From: Nocardia higoensis NBRC 100133
GTDB taxonomy: Bacteria > Actinomycetota > Actinomycetes > Mycobacteriales > Mycobacteriaceae
Assembly (NCBI RefSeq): GCF_000308595.1
Contig: NZ_BAGA01000102.1
Location: 62,001 to 126,000, forward strand
Length of the DNA: 64,000 bases
Reading direction: 5' to 3'
Shown: piece by piece, positions 27,801 through 34,769 of the stretch
How positions within the stretch are numbered: position 1 is the first letter of the stretch
Layout of the letters: the number at the start of each line of letters is the position of its first letter
Program-made: the position numbers and the translations under genes
Notes under the pieces: model-generated
Database searches by the model: none
What the model saw: only the letters and a program-made list of their open reading frames with translations
Told to the model about the DNA's origin: nothing

Positions 27801-28513
27801 CGCCGGGTGACCAGATCGTCGGCGGCCAGGCGCAAGCGGGCATCGCGCAGGTCGGCCTGCACGGTCTGCGCGCGCCGTGCCACCTCGGCCTGCCGGCCCA
27901 GCGGCTTGAGCTGGCGGCGCAGTTCGGTGGTGAGGTCGGTCAGGCGCGCGAGGTTGGCCTGCATCGCGTCGAGTTTGCGCACCGCCTTCTCTTTGCGTTT
28001 GCGGTGCTTGAGCACGCCCGCGGCTTCCTCGACGAACGCCCGGCGGTCCTCCGGCCGCGACTCCAGGATGGCCGAGAGCTGCCCCTGTCCGACGATGACG
28101 TGCATCTCGCGGCCGATGCCGGAGTCACTGAGCAGTTCCTGCACATCCATCAGCCGGCAGGAGTTGCCGTTGATCTCGTATTCGCCCGCGCCGTCGCGGA
28201 ACATTCGCCGGGTGATGGACACCTCGGCGTAGTCGATGGGCAGCGCGCCGTCGGAATTGTCGATGGTCAGGGTCACCTCGGCGCGCCCGAGCGGCGCACG
28301 GCCCGCGGTACCGGCGAAGATGACGTCCTGCATCTTGCCGCCGCGCAACGCCTTGGCGCCCTGCTCGCCCATCACCCAGGTGAGCGCGTCGACGACATTG
28401 GACTTGCCCGAGCCGTTGGGCCCGACCACACAGGTGATGCCCGGTTCGAAGCGCAGCGTCGTCGCGGACGCGAAGGATTTGAATCCCTTCAACGTCAGGC
28501 TCTTCAGGTGCAA
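24896..28513 (-). CDS. smc: chromosome partition protein SMC
   Basis: SMC is the ATPase core of condensin. The 1205-residue protein has the N-terminal Walker A GPNGSGKSN (31-39), long heptad-rich coiled coils, a hinge around residues 510-660, and the C-terminal head with LSLLSGGEKSLTAVALL and Walker B PFYVMDEVEAALDD. The open frame extends further upstream. TTG at 28513 is chosen because homologues begin at M-x-LKSLTLKGFKSF and GGAAAGG lies about ten bases upstream. M. tuberculosis has acyP directly before smc; here other genes intervene. Confidence 0.95.
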   Translation of the reverse strand: MHLKSLTLKGFKSFASATTLRFEPGITCVVGPNGSGKSNVVDALTWVMGEQGAKALRGGKMQDVIFAGTAGRAPLGRAEVTLTIDNSDGALPIDYAEVSITRRMFRDGAGEYEINGNSCRLMDVQELLSDSGIGREMHVIVGQGQLSAILESRPEDRRAFVEEAAGVLKHRKRKEKAVRKLDAMQANLARLTDLTTELRRQLKPLGRQAEVARRAQTVQADLRDARLRLAADDLVTRRAELAGQQSKEAYAREQQITVQSELDASNAALAQQEFQLSRLTPGAEAAAQTWFQLSALAERVNATIRIAGDRARHLDTQAPVGTGRDPEQLEAEADRIEAEEAELREAVEMAAETLEAARDQLAEREHAAKAAEQAHLAAVRAIADRREGLARLSGQVENMRTRAQSADAEIARVSVAIAEARRRGETAQAEFDAVQEELGELDAGEEGLDAQHEHAVQALELVDQRVNELRAQDRDAGKLVASLSARIEALGMGLARRDGSAWLVEHHPEGLLGPLSGVLRVRAGFEAAVAAVLGPVADAVAAETGESAHAAIRALKEADGGRAALVFGVGAEAAQLSDAPVPEGAQRLADVVECPPELRAGVLALTTGVLVVDDLATAAAVLTEHPEVRVVTREGDLTGTGWVLGGSDRAPSQLEIQADIDAAQAELVAAQRRAEQLEAALAGALEEQADRKDAVDHALLALHESDQAMIAVYERLGRLGQAARSAQTEAERLITQRADAEATREETLAGLAELEERLRNAELEQAAADDGLGSAGTEAAGRAREEAAAALAEARAMEVEARLAVRTAEERAESVRGKADGLRRAARAEREARARAERAQAARKRAAAVAAAVAESGARIAGELEKVVMEASTRRDELVRRRTECAAQVEQTKERARALNTQLAQLTDAVHRDEVAKAQAALRIEQLETTIAEQFGIALDDLIAEYGPDVPLPPSELEMAEYEQARERGEQVTAPQPMPYDRASQERRAKRAEKDLATLGKVNPLALEEFAALEERYNFLATQLEDVKSARKDLLEVVAEVDARILQVFTEAYADVEREFVQVFSALFPGGEGRLLLTDPSDMLTTGIEVEARPPGKKVKRLSLLSGGEKSLTAVALLVAIFRARPSPFYVMDEVEAALDDTNLRRLISLFEQLREKSQLIVITHQKPTMEIADALYGVSMRGDGITQVISQRLRTEAPAPVAAS

Positions 28514-28829
28514 ATTCGACGACCTTTCCTGGGCCGGTGGCGGACGAGGAGGCCATGTTATCGGCCGGTCACGACATGTCGTGGCACGCCCGACCCCCCG
28601 TGGCGCGAGTGCTGCGGACCAGACTAGCGAGCCCGGCGCCCGCGCCCCACCCGGCACGATGCTGGACAGTTGCCCAGAAGCGCTTTTCGTGCCCGCCGGC
28701 GTTCCGGCACGAAGAGCACGAAGCGGCGGTCCTCGATCACCGCTGCCGAGCACTGCCGTTTCGGCCGCGGTACGCATACGATCCAGTCGGGTTCAGGCGG
28801 TAATTCATTGTTCGGGGAGCGTTGGGCGA
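28514..28829. other. divergent intergenic region between smc and a membrane protein gene
   Basis: About 315 bases separate the smc start from the plus-strand gene at 28830. The region holds a perfect 14-base palindrome at 28570-28583 and an eight-base-pair stem (TTCGTGCC 28686-28693 with GGCACGAA 28706-28713). Open frames through it are upstream extensions of the flanking genes and unsupported. I see no gene. Confidence 0.5.
28570..28583. promoter_or_regulatory. 14-bp perfect palindrome upstream of smc
   Basis: CACGACA-TGTCGTG is a perfect dyad with no spacer, 57 bases upstream of the smc start. It is unlike the actinobacterial LexA box (CGAAC-N4-GTTCG). It could be a transcription factor site for smc or the divergent gene. 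Confidence 0.4.
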
Positions 28830-30410
28830 ATGCGGGCACCATCGATCGGCACGGCCCTGCGGCTGAGCCGGATCGCCGCGCTGGTCGCCGCCTGTCTGCT
28901 GTTCCTGCACGCCTGCGACCGGACCCGGCGGCTGCTGCCCACCGACGTATGGCTGGAACTGGCCGCCGCCGCACTGCTGGCCGCGGGCGCGATGGTCGCC
29001 GCGTGGTTCGAGATCGTCCGGGCCGAACGGATCGAGGAAGCCGAAGAGCTCGAGGCCAACGACCCGCCCGCTCCGCGCGCCGACGATCTCCTCTACGACA
29101 CCAGCACCCATGCGATCCGCGCCAGGATCGCCAGGTCCGGCAATCTCGTCATCCACGGCCGCGAACACGGCGGCCCCTATCCCGGCCACGAATGGTCCTG
29201 GACTTTCCGCGCCGAAACCCTCCCCGCCGTCCGTAACGCCCTCGGTGGCGACGGCGACGTTCTGGAACTGCTGGCGGAGGTGGTCCCGCGGCTCGATGCG
29301 GACAGCCGTGCGGACCCCGGCGCCTGGCTGCGCGCCCACGGCATCGCGGGCGCATACCGGGAGAAGGGCGACCACCCGAGTCGCACCACCCACAAACTCC
29401 CCATCCTGCGTCCCGGCCTGCGCCGCGCCGAATCGGGGCGCGCCCGCCCCGCGCGCGAGGAATCCGCCGGGCGCGGGGAGCCTTCGGAACCGGCTCGCCG
29501 CAGCTCGCGGCGGCCCACATCATCGACGGGCACCCCGCCCGAGCGCCTGGAAACGCCCGGATCCCGCGACGCCCGTTCCGGATCGAATCGCCGGGCAGAT
29601 GTCGACCGCGCCCCGTCGTCGCGCGGACGCGCGGACGCGCCCGGCCTCGAATCCGGACCGCTTCGCACGGGCAAGAACGCACCGAAGCGGCGCCCGGGCA
29701 CACACTCCGGCCCATTCCCGGCCGCCGGACCCGCCGATTCCGGTCCGCTACCGGCAGGCGCGCAGCGTCCGCACGCCGCCCGCGAGAGCGCGGACGAGCA
29801 CTCGGGGCCGATCGAGAGGGCCGCGAAACGCCGACCCGCACCCCGTGACGCGGTGTCCGTGCCGAGATCTGTTCCGCTCCCCACCGAAGCGGGACCGGCA
29901 ACCCGCCGCGGGCAACGCCGCGACCCCGACATCGCCGATTACGCAGCGCGCCCCGATCTGCCCCGCCGGGCCCGGCAGCGACAGCCCGCCGAGGACCCAC
30001 CCGAGACGTCCATCCACGGCAACCGACGATCCCCCGGCGACCCGCCGATGCCGGGACTGTTCCGCGCCCGCACCGGGATCGATCCCACCGATACGCCGCC
30101 GCCGGCCTCCCGCAACCGTTCACGACCCGCCCGCACCACCTGGGACGCGGCAGAATCGCCGACAGGGCTGCGCGTATCACCCGGCGAGGCGGGGTATTCG
30201 GAAAACCCCACATACCGCAGCTACGACAGGCCGCGAGCCGACGGTGAACCCCGTTACCGGCAACCGGGATACGGCGCCCCCGGCTACGCCACCCCGGAGC
30301 ACAACGGCTCGGATTTCGACAGCGAATCCGCCGGCTACGACAGCTCGGACCACGACGCCCCCGACTCGACGCCCGGGCTACCGCGCCGACGCGGTCATCG
30401 TTACCGCTGA
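28830..30410 (+). CDS. two-pass membrane protein with long disordered Arg/Pro-rich tail, function unknown
   Basis: I do not recognise a family. From the ATG at 28830 (GGGGAG nine bases upstream) the protein has 526 residues. Two hydrophobic segments (about 12-28 and 42-62) anchor the N-terminus. A compact region to about residue 190 has the look of a folded domain (YDTSTHAIRARIARSGNLVI, HEWSWTFRAETLPAVRNAL). The remaining ~330 residues are low-complexity, rich in Arg, Pro, Ser and Gly, ending with Tyr/Gly-rich repeats such as RQPGYGAPGYATPEHN. Opposite-strand frames through the tail also stay open, as expected of high-GC DNA. Confidence 0.7.
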   Translation: MRAPSIGTALRLSRIAALVAACLLFLHACDRTRRLLPTDVWLELAAAALLAAGAMVAAWFEIVRAERIEEAEELEANDPPAPRADDLLYDTSTHAIRARIARSGNLVIHGREHGGPYPGHEWSWTFRAETLPAVRNALGGDGDVLELLAEVVPRLDADSRADPGAWLRAHGIAGAYREKGDHPSRTTHKLPILRPGLRRAESGRARPAREESAGRGEPSEPARRSSRRPTSSTGTPPERLETPGSRDARSGSNRRADVDRAPSSRGRADAPGLESGPLRTGKNAPKRRPGTHSGPFPAAGPADSGPLPAGAQRPHAARESADEHSGPIERAAKRRPAPRDAVSVPRSVPLPTEAGPATRRGQRRDPDIADYAARPDLPRRARQRQPAEDPPETSIHGNRRSPGDPPMPGLFRARTGIDPTDTPPPASRNRSRPARTTWDAAESPTGLRVSPGEAGYSENPTYRSYDRPRADGEPRYRQPGYGAPGYATPEHNGSDFDSESAGYDSSDHDAPDSTPGLPRRRGHRYR

Positions 30411-30666
30411 AAGCATCCCGGATCGACGCACAGGCCACCACGCCGTACCGACGTTCAGCAGGCGAACGACCGTTTCCCTGTCGAGCTGATCCCCATCACC
30501 CGCGCGATGAGCGCCTGGCGAGTCGCCACACCGGAGGTAGTCGGGCCTCGGATTCCGCACGCTCGCGCCGCTCGGTCACCGAGGCCGCCACACGGCCATC
30601 AGGTCGTCCGGTGGCCCGGCGCGCAGGTGCTGATCGGTGGCCTGGCCGATGCCCGGTCTTCGCCCA

Positions 30667-31125
30667 TCATCTCGCCGACGCCCGCGACGCCGTACGCGAG
30701 GCCACCCGTCCGCAACCGCGCCCGGACTCGAATCCGGTGGCGATCCGGAACGCCAGCACCGCGCCCCACGGACCGACGACCCAGACCGGCCACGGATAGG
30801 TGAACTCACCCACGCCGAGGGAGATCGCCGCCCAGATCCCGAGCACGAGCAGGCTGACACCGGCCCAGGTGCGCAGCTCGATGCGCTGCCACAACGGCAG
30901 ACGCGGACGGCGCGCCGGCTTCGACCAGCCCGGCTCCACGGCCACCCGCGGCAGGTCGGAGAGCACCAGCCGCAGGTCGTCGCGGGTGGTCGTGGCGTAG
31001 ACGCGCGCGACACGCGCGTCGTATTCGGCGAGGTCGAGCCTGCCGTCGGCCAGGTGCCGGGCCAGTTGTTGCACGACCTGATCGCGTTCGGCATCGGAGG
31101 CGCGGATAGCGGGCGAGATTTCCAT
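30667..31125 (-). CDS. DUF1707 domain protein with two C-terminal membrane segments
   Basis: The 152-residue protein begins with a DUF1707 domain (about 7-60: IRASDAERDQVVQQLARHLADGRLDLAEYDARVARVYA... SDLPR), a short helical module common at the N-terminus of actinobacterial membrane proteins. Two membrane segments follow at about 86-104 and 111-128. Its molecular function is unknown; related domains are found in regulatory and envelope-stress proteins. The start at 31125 has GAGGA upstream. Its promoter overlaps two copies of a 17-base operator-like repeat. Confidence 0.85.
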   Translation of the reverse strand: MEISPAIRASDAERDQVVQQLARHLADGRLDLAEYDARVARVYATTTRDDLRLVLSDLPRVAVEPGWSKPARRPRLPLWQRIELRTWAGVSLLVLGIWAAISLGVGEFTYPWPVWVVGPWGAVLAFRIATGFESGRGCGRVASRTASRASAR

Positions 31126-31154
31126 GTCCGGTTCCTCTGATCGGCTGATCGACA

Positions 31155-31206
31155 CTCCATTGTGGAATGTCTGACACCGAGAATGCACCCTCCATAGTGG
31201 AATGTC
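31155..31206 (-). promoter_or_regulatory. promoter with twin 17-bp operator-like repeats before the DUF1707 gene
   Basis: CTCCATTGTGGAATGTC (31155-31171) and CTCCATAGTGGAATGTC (31190-31206) differ at one base, lie 35 bases apart and each contain the dyad TCCA-N3-TGGA. On the minus strand TTGACA (31208-31203) and CATTCT (31185-31180), 17 bases apart, fit -35 and -10 elements of a sigma-A-type promoter. One repeat covers the spacer and the other the likely start site. That is the layout of a repressor-controlled promoter. The plus-strand mscR gene begins 112 bases away. Confidence 0.6.
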
Positions 31207-31317
31207 AAGCGGCTCGCGGGATCAGACAGGTGTCCAGTTCTGCTGGTAAACGCGGCCCGCGCGGGGCAATATGGGCACCGTGCCGACGACGGCACACCGA
31301 ACCACGAGGAGGCATGC

Positions 31318-32403
31318 GTGTCCGAAACCGTGCGCGGGGTTATCGCCCGAGCCAAGGGAGAACCGGTCGAACTGGTCGACGTGGTGATTCCCGACCCGGG
31401 CCCGCACGACGTGGTGGTCCGCATCCAGGCCTGCGGTGTCTGCCACACCGACCTGCACTATCGCGAGGGCGGCATCAACGACGAGTTCCCCTTCCTGCTC
31501 GGACACGAGGCCGCCGGCGTGGTGGAGACCGTCGGCGCGGCCGTGACCCATGTCGAGCCCGGTGATTTCGTCGTGCTGAACTGGCGCGCGGTCTGCGGCG
31601 AGTGCCGCGCCTGTCAGCGCGGTCGGCCCTGGTACTGCTTCGCCAGCCACAATGCCGGCAAGAAGATGACCCTCACCGACGGCACCGAACTGAGCCCGGC
31701 GCTGGGCATCGGCGCGTTCGCCGACAAGACCCTCGTCCACGAAGGTCAGTGCACCAAGGTCGATTCCGCAGCCGACCCGGCCGTCGCCGGACTGCTCGGC
31801 TGCGGTGTGATGGCCGGTCTCGGCTCCGCGCTGAACACCGGCGGCGTGACCCGCGGGGACACCGTCGCGGTGATCGGCTGCGGTGGCGTCGGTGACGCCG
31901 CCATCGCGGGCGCGAACCTGGTCGGCGCGCGCACCATCATCGCCGTCGATCGCGACGCGCGGAAACTGGAGTGGGCCGCGGGCTTCGGTGCCACCCATAC
32001 CGTCGACGCGAGCAGCGAGGACGCCGTCGAACGGATCAAGGAACTCACCGGCGGCTTCGGCGCCGACGTGGTGATCGACGCGGTCGGCCGTCCCGAGACC
32101 TGGAAGCAGGCCTTCTACGCGCGGGATCTCGCGGGCACCGTGGTGCTCGTCGGCGTGCCCACCCAGGACATGACCCTCGACATGCCGCTGATCGACCTGT
32201 TCTCGCACGGCGGCGCGCTGAAGTCCTCCTGGTACGGCGACTGCCTGCCCGAACGCGACTTCCCGCTCTACATCGACCTGTACCGCCAGGGCAGGCTGCC
32301 GCTGGACAAGTTCGTCTCCGAGCGCATCGGCATCGACGACGTCGAGCAGGCCTTCGCCAAGATGCACCACGGCGACGTCCTGCGCTCGGTGGTGGTCTGG
32401 TGA
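31318..32403 (+). CDS. mscR: S-(hydroxymethyl)mycothiol dehydrogenase / S-nitrosomycothiol reductase
   Basis: The 361-residue zinc-dependent dehydrogenase oxidises the formaldehyde-mycothiol adduct and reduces S-nitrosomycothiol in related species. Similarity to Rv2259 is high from the start (TVRGVIARAKGEPVELVDVV) through LLGHEAAGVVE and VGVPTQDMTLDMPLIDLF. C42 and H63 fit the catalytic zinc site, C93, C96, C99 and C107 the structural zinc, and GCGGVGDAAIAG the NAD-binding loop. The start is GTG at 31318 with GAGGAGG upstream. It overlaps the MBL gene by four bases. Confidence 0.95.
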   Translation: MSETVRGVIARAKGEPVELVDVVIPDPGPHDVVVRIQACGVCHTDLHYREGGINDEFPFLLGHEAAGVVETVGAAVTHVEPGDFVVLNWRAVCGECRACQRGRPWYCFASHNAGKKMTLTDGTELSPALGIGAFADKTLVHEGQCTKVDSAADPAVAGLLGCGVMAGLGSALNTGGVTRGDTVAVIGCGGVGDAAIAGANLVGARTIIAVDRDARKLEWAAGFGATHTVDASSEDAVERIKELTGGFGADVVIDAVGRPETWKQAFYARDLAGTVVLVGVPTQDMTLDMPLIDLFSHGGALKSSWYGDCLPERDFPLYIDLYRQGRLPLDKFVSERIGIDDVEQAFAKMHHGDVLRSVVVW

Positions 32404-33026
32404 GCGCGCGCATCGATCGCGTCGTCACCTCGGGCACCTTCTCGCTCGACGGAGGCACCTGGGACGTCGACAACAATGTCTGGCTGATCGGTGACGACAC
32501 CGAGGTACTCGTGGTCGACGCCGCACACGACGCCGACGCCATCGCCGACGCGGTGGGCAACCGCCGGGTGGTCGCGGTGCTGTGCACGCACGGTCACAAC
32601 GACCACGTCACCGTCGCACCGGATTTGGCGAACCGCCTCGACGCGCCGATCCTGCTGCATCCCGGCGACGAACCGCTGTGGCGGATGACCCACCCGGACG
32701 TCGATTACCGCTCGCTGGAGGGCACCGACCGGCTGACGGTCGCGGGCGTGGACATCGACATCCTGCACACGCCGGGCCACTCCCCCGGCTCGGTGTCGCT
32801 GTCGGTGCCCGACCTGAACGCGCTGTTCACCGGGGACACCCTGTTCGCCGGCGGTCCCGGGGCGACCGGCCGGTCGTTCTCCGATTTCGACACCATCATC
32901 GATTCGATCAGGGACCGGCTGCTGACTCTGCCCGAGGAGACCGCGGTGTACACCGGCCACGGTGACGGCACCACGATCGGCGCCGAGAAGCCGTCGCTGG
33001 CGGATTGGATCGCCCGCGGACACTGA
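32400..33026 (+). CDS. MBL-fold hydrolase linked to mscR (Rv2260-like)
   Basis: The 208-residue protein is a metallo-beta-lactamase-fold hydrolase with CTHGHNDHVTV (HxHxDH), HTPGHSPGSVS and the later VYTGHGDGT. Its GTG start overlaps the mscR stop (GTGA), so the two are translationally coupled. M. tuberculosis has the same pair (Rv2259-Rv2260). A role in hydrolysing the formyl-mycothiol product of MscR, parallel to glyoxalase-II-like thioesterases, is a reasonable inference. No signal peptide is present. Confidence 0.92.
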   Translation: MSARIDRVVTSGTFSLDGGTWDVDNNVWLIGDDTEVLVVDAAHDADAIADAVGNRRVVAVLCTHGHNDHVTVAPDLANRLDAPILLHPGDEPLWRMTHPDVDYRSLEGTDRLTVAGVDIDILHTPGHSPGSVSLSVPDLNALFTGDTLFAGGPGATGRSFSDFDTIIDSIRDRLLTLPEETAVYTGHGDGTTIGAEKPSLADWIARGH

Positions 33027-33048
33027 CGCGTCGGCAACCACACAGCTA

Positions 33049-33082
33049 CACGGCCCGGCCGGGCGGATCCGGCCGGGCCGTG
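33049..33082. terminator. strong bidirectional hairpin between convergent genes
   Basis: A perfect 14-base-pair stem, left arm 33049-33062 and right arm 33069-33082 (CACGGCCCGGCCGG against its complement), has a six-base loop. It lies 23 bases after the MBL stop and 11 bases before the stop of the convergent DUF350 gene, so it probably serves as the terminator for both. Confidence 0.8.
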
Positions 33083-33092
33083 CGCTTGCCGA

Positions 33093-33542
33093 TCAGAGGA
33101 TCGCGACGGCAACCACGAGGCCGAGCGCGAAGTGCGCGGCGGCCACCACCAGCACCTCGGTGGTGCGCACATCGGAATGCAGCGCCGCGCCGATGTCGAT
33201 CCCGAAGACCCGCTCGAGCACCCGCACCGAGACGACCTGCGCGACGATGCCGACCAGCCCGAAGACGAGCGCGGCGATCAGCCCTTCGGCGAGCTTGCCC
33301 GCCGAGGCGTAGATCGCCAGCACCACGATGAACGCCATGCTCACCAGACCCGCGGCCGAGACGATGATCGCGTTGGGCTTGCCCGCGACGACGAGCTCGC
33401 GCAGACGGCCGGGGGTGGTCAGATCGATGGCGTAGAAGCCGACGAGCATCAGCACCAATCCGACGACGGCATAGAGGAGGATCGCGCCCACGCCCTCGCC
33501 GAGCGCGCTCCAGTACCCCGATTCGAGGGCGACTGCGGTCAT
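33093..33542 (-). CDS. DUF350 family four-helix membrane protein
   Basis: The 149-residue protein has four hydrophobic segments (LLYAVVGLVLMLVGFYAID, AIIVSAAGLVSMAFIVVLAIYA, LIAALVFGLVGIVAQVVSV, VLVVAAAHFALGLVVAVAI) and the DUF350 features FYAIDLTTPGRLRELVVAGKPNAII and late aspartate-containing turns. E. coli YjfL is of this family. It is the third gene of a set with an ATP-grasp ligase and a YgiB-like protein; the membrane protein is thought to work with the ligase, but the substrate is unknown. Confidence 0.9.
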   Translation of the reverse strand: MTAVALESGYWSALGEGVGAILLYAVVGLVLMLVGFYAIDLTTPGRLRELVVAGKPNAIIVSAAGLVSMAFIVVLAIYASAGKLAEGLIAALVFGLVGIVAQVVSVRVLERVFGIDIGAALHSDVRTTEVLVVAAAHFALGLVVAVAIL

Positions 33543-33602
33543 CGTGAACCTTTCCGGAAGATGTGGCGAACGAAGTGGATCAGAGCAGGACGGCGCGCCG
33601 GG

Positions 33603-34769
33603 CTAGCCGGTGGGGATGCGGTGCGGCACGAAAGCGGCGCCGTCATCGGTGATCAGGCCCGCCGTCTCCCGGATACCGAGCCCCGCCGACTCGTCACCGA
33701 CCATCCACGCGCCGAGCACCGGTCGCATGCCGTCGAATTCGGGCAGCGGATCGAGCAGCTGATAGACGTAACCCTCGGCACCGTAGACACCGCCGGTGGC
33801 GGTTTCCATGCCCGCCCCGACGATGGTCATGTTCGCGCCCTCGCGCCCCAGCTTGGGTTTGCGGATGTACTCGGTGAGTTCGTGCGGCTCGTCGAGGTAG
33901 GTGGGCAACAGGTTCGGGTGCCCGGGATACATCTCCCACAGCACCGCGAGAATCGCCTTGTTGCTCAGCAGCGACTTCCACAGCGGTTCGATCCAGCCGG
34001 TGGCGGGCAGGCTCGCGACCACCCGCTTGCCGAATTCGTCGTCGAGCACCCATTCCCACGGGTAGAGCTTGAAGATCGATTCGATCGGCGCTTCGGCCAG
34101 ATCGACGAAACGCTTCAGCTCGATGTCCCAGCCGATCTCCTCGATGGGCAGCGCGATGGTGTCGAAACCGGCTTCGGCCGCGGTTTCCTGCATGTAGGCG
34201 GTGGTGACGTTGTCCTCACCGGAGGCGTCGGCGCTCGACCAGGCGAAGTGCAGTTGCGAGTCGGTGGCCTGCTTGCGCAGCTCGCCCCAGCGCCCGACCA
34301 GTTTCTCGTGCAGGGAATTCCACTGGTCGTCGCCGGGATGGGTGTCGGTGAGCCAATGCCACTGGACGATCGCGGCTTCCAGCAGTGAGGTGGGGGTGTC
34401 GGCGTTGTACTCCAGTAGCTTCGCGGGCCGGCGAGCGTCGTAGCGCAGGTCGAAGCGACCGTAGACATAGGGATCGCCACGTCGCCAGGATTCGGCGATC
34501 GGCCCCCAACTCCACTCGGGCAGGCCGAAATCGGCGAACCGTTCGGTGAGCACGACGTGCTCGACGGCGTTGAGGCACATCGAATGCAGCAGCTCGACAT
34601 CGGCTTCCAGCGCCAGGATCTCGTCCATGTCGAACTCGTAGTGGACCGATTCGTCCCAGTAGGGCCGCGGCGCGCCGTCGGCATAGCGGCCGGGCACGCC
34701 GTAGACCAGGCCCTGCTCCTCGATGATGCGCTGCCAGCCGGAACGGGGCGTGCCCCGCAACCGTCGCAT
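33603..34769 (-). CDS. glutathionylspermidine synthase-like ATP-grasp ligase (YgiC/YjfC type)
   Basis: The 388-residue protein matches the C-terminal synthetase domain of glutathionylspermidine synthase over its length and has the size of stand-alone YgiC (about 386). Diagnostic stretches are LLEYNADTPTSLLEAA, WNSLHEKLVGRW, FKLYPWEWVLDDEFG, EPLWKSLLSNKAILAVLWEM and RKPKLGREGANM. It is expected to form a peptide-like bond at the expense of ATP. Mycothiol organisms make no glutathione, so the classical substrate is unlikely. The ATG overlaps the preceding stop by one base. Confidence 0.92.
   Translation of the reverse strand: MRRLRGTPRSGWQRIIEEQGLVYGVPGRYADGAPRPYWDESVHYEFDMDEILALEADVELLHSMCLNAVEHVVLTERFADFGLPEWSWGPIAESWRRGDPYVYGRFDLRYDARRPAKLLEYNADTPTSLLEAAIVQWHWLTDTHPGDDQWNSLHEKLVGRWGELRKQATDSQLHFAWSSADASGEDNVTTAYMQETAAEAGFDTIALPIEEIGWDIELKRFVDLAEAPIESIFKLYPWEWVLDDEFGKRVVASLPATGWIEPLWKSLLSNKAILAVLWEMYPGHPNLLPTYLDEPHELTEYIRKPKLGREGANMTIVGAGMETATGGVYGAEGYVYQLLDPLPEFDGMRPVLGAWMVGDESAGLGIRETAGLITDDGAAFVPHRIPTG

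Noticed and set aside
28570..28583. LexA (SOS) box interpretation of the palindrome upstream of smc
   Set aside because: The actinobacterial LexA box is CGAAC-N4-GTTCG; this dyad has CACGA/TCGTG arms without the required GAAC/GTTC.
30411..30666. Several short frames on both strands between the membrane protein gene and the DUF1707 gene
   Set aside because: They overlap each other, lack ribosome-binding sites and have no recognisable pattern. The region looks like plain 3' intergenic DNA.
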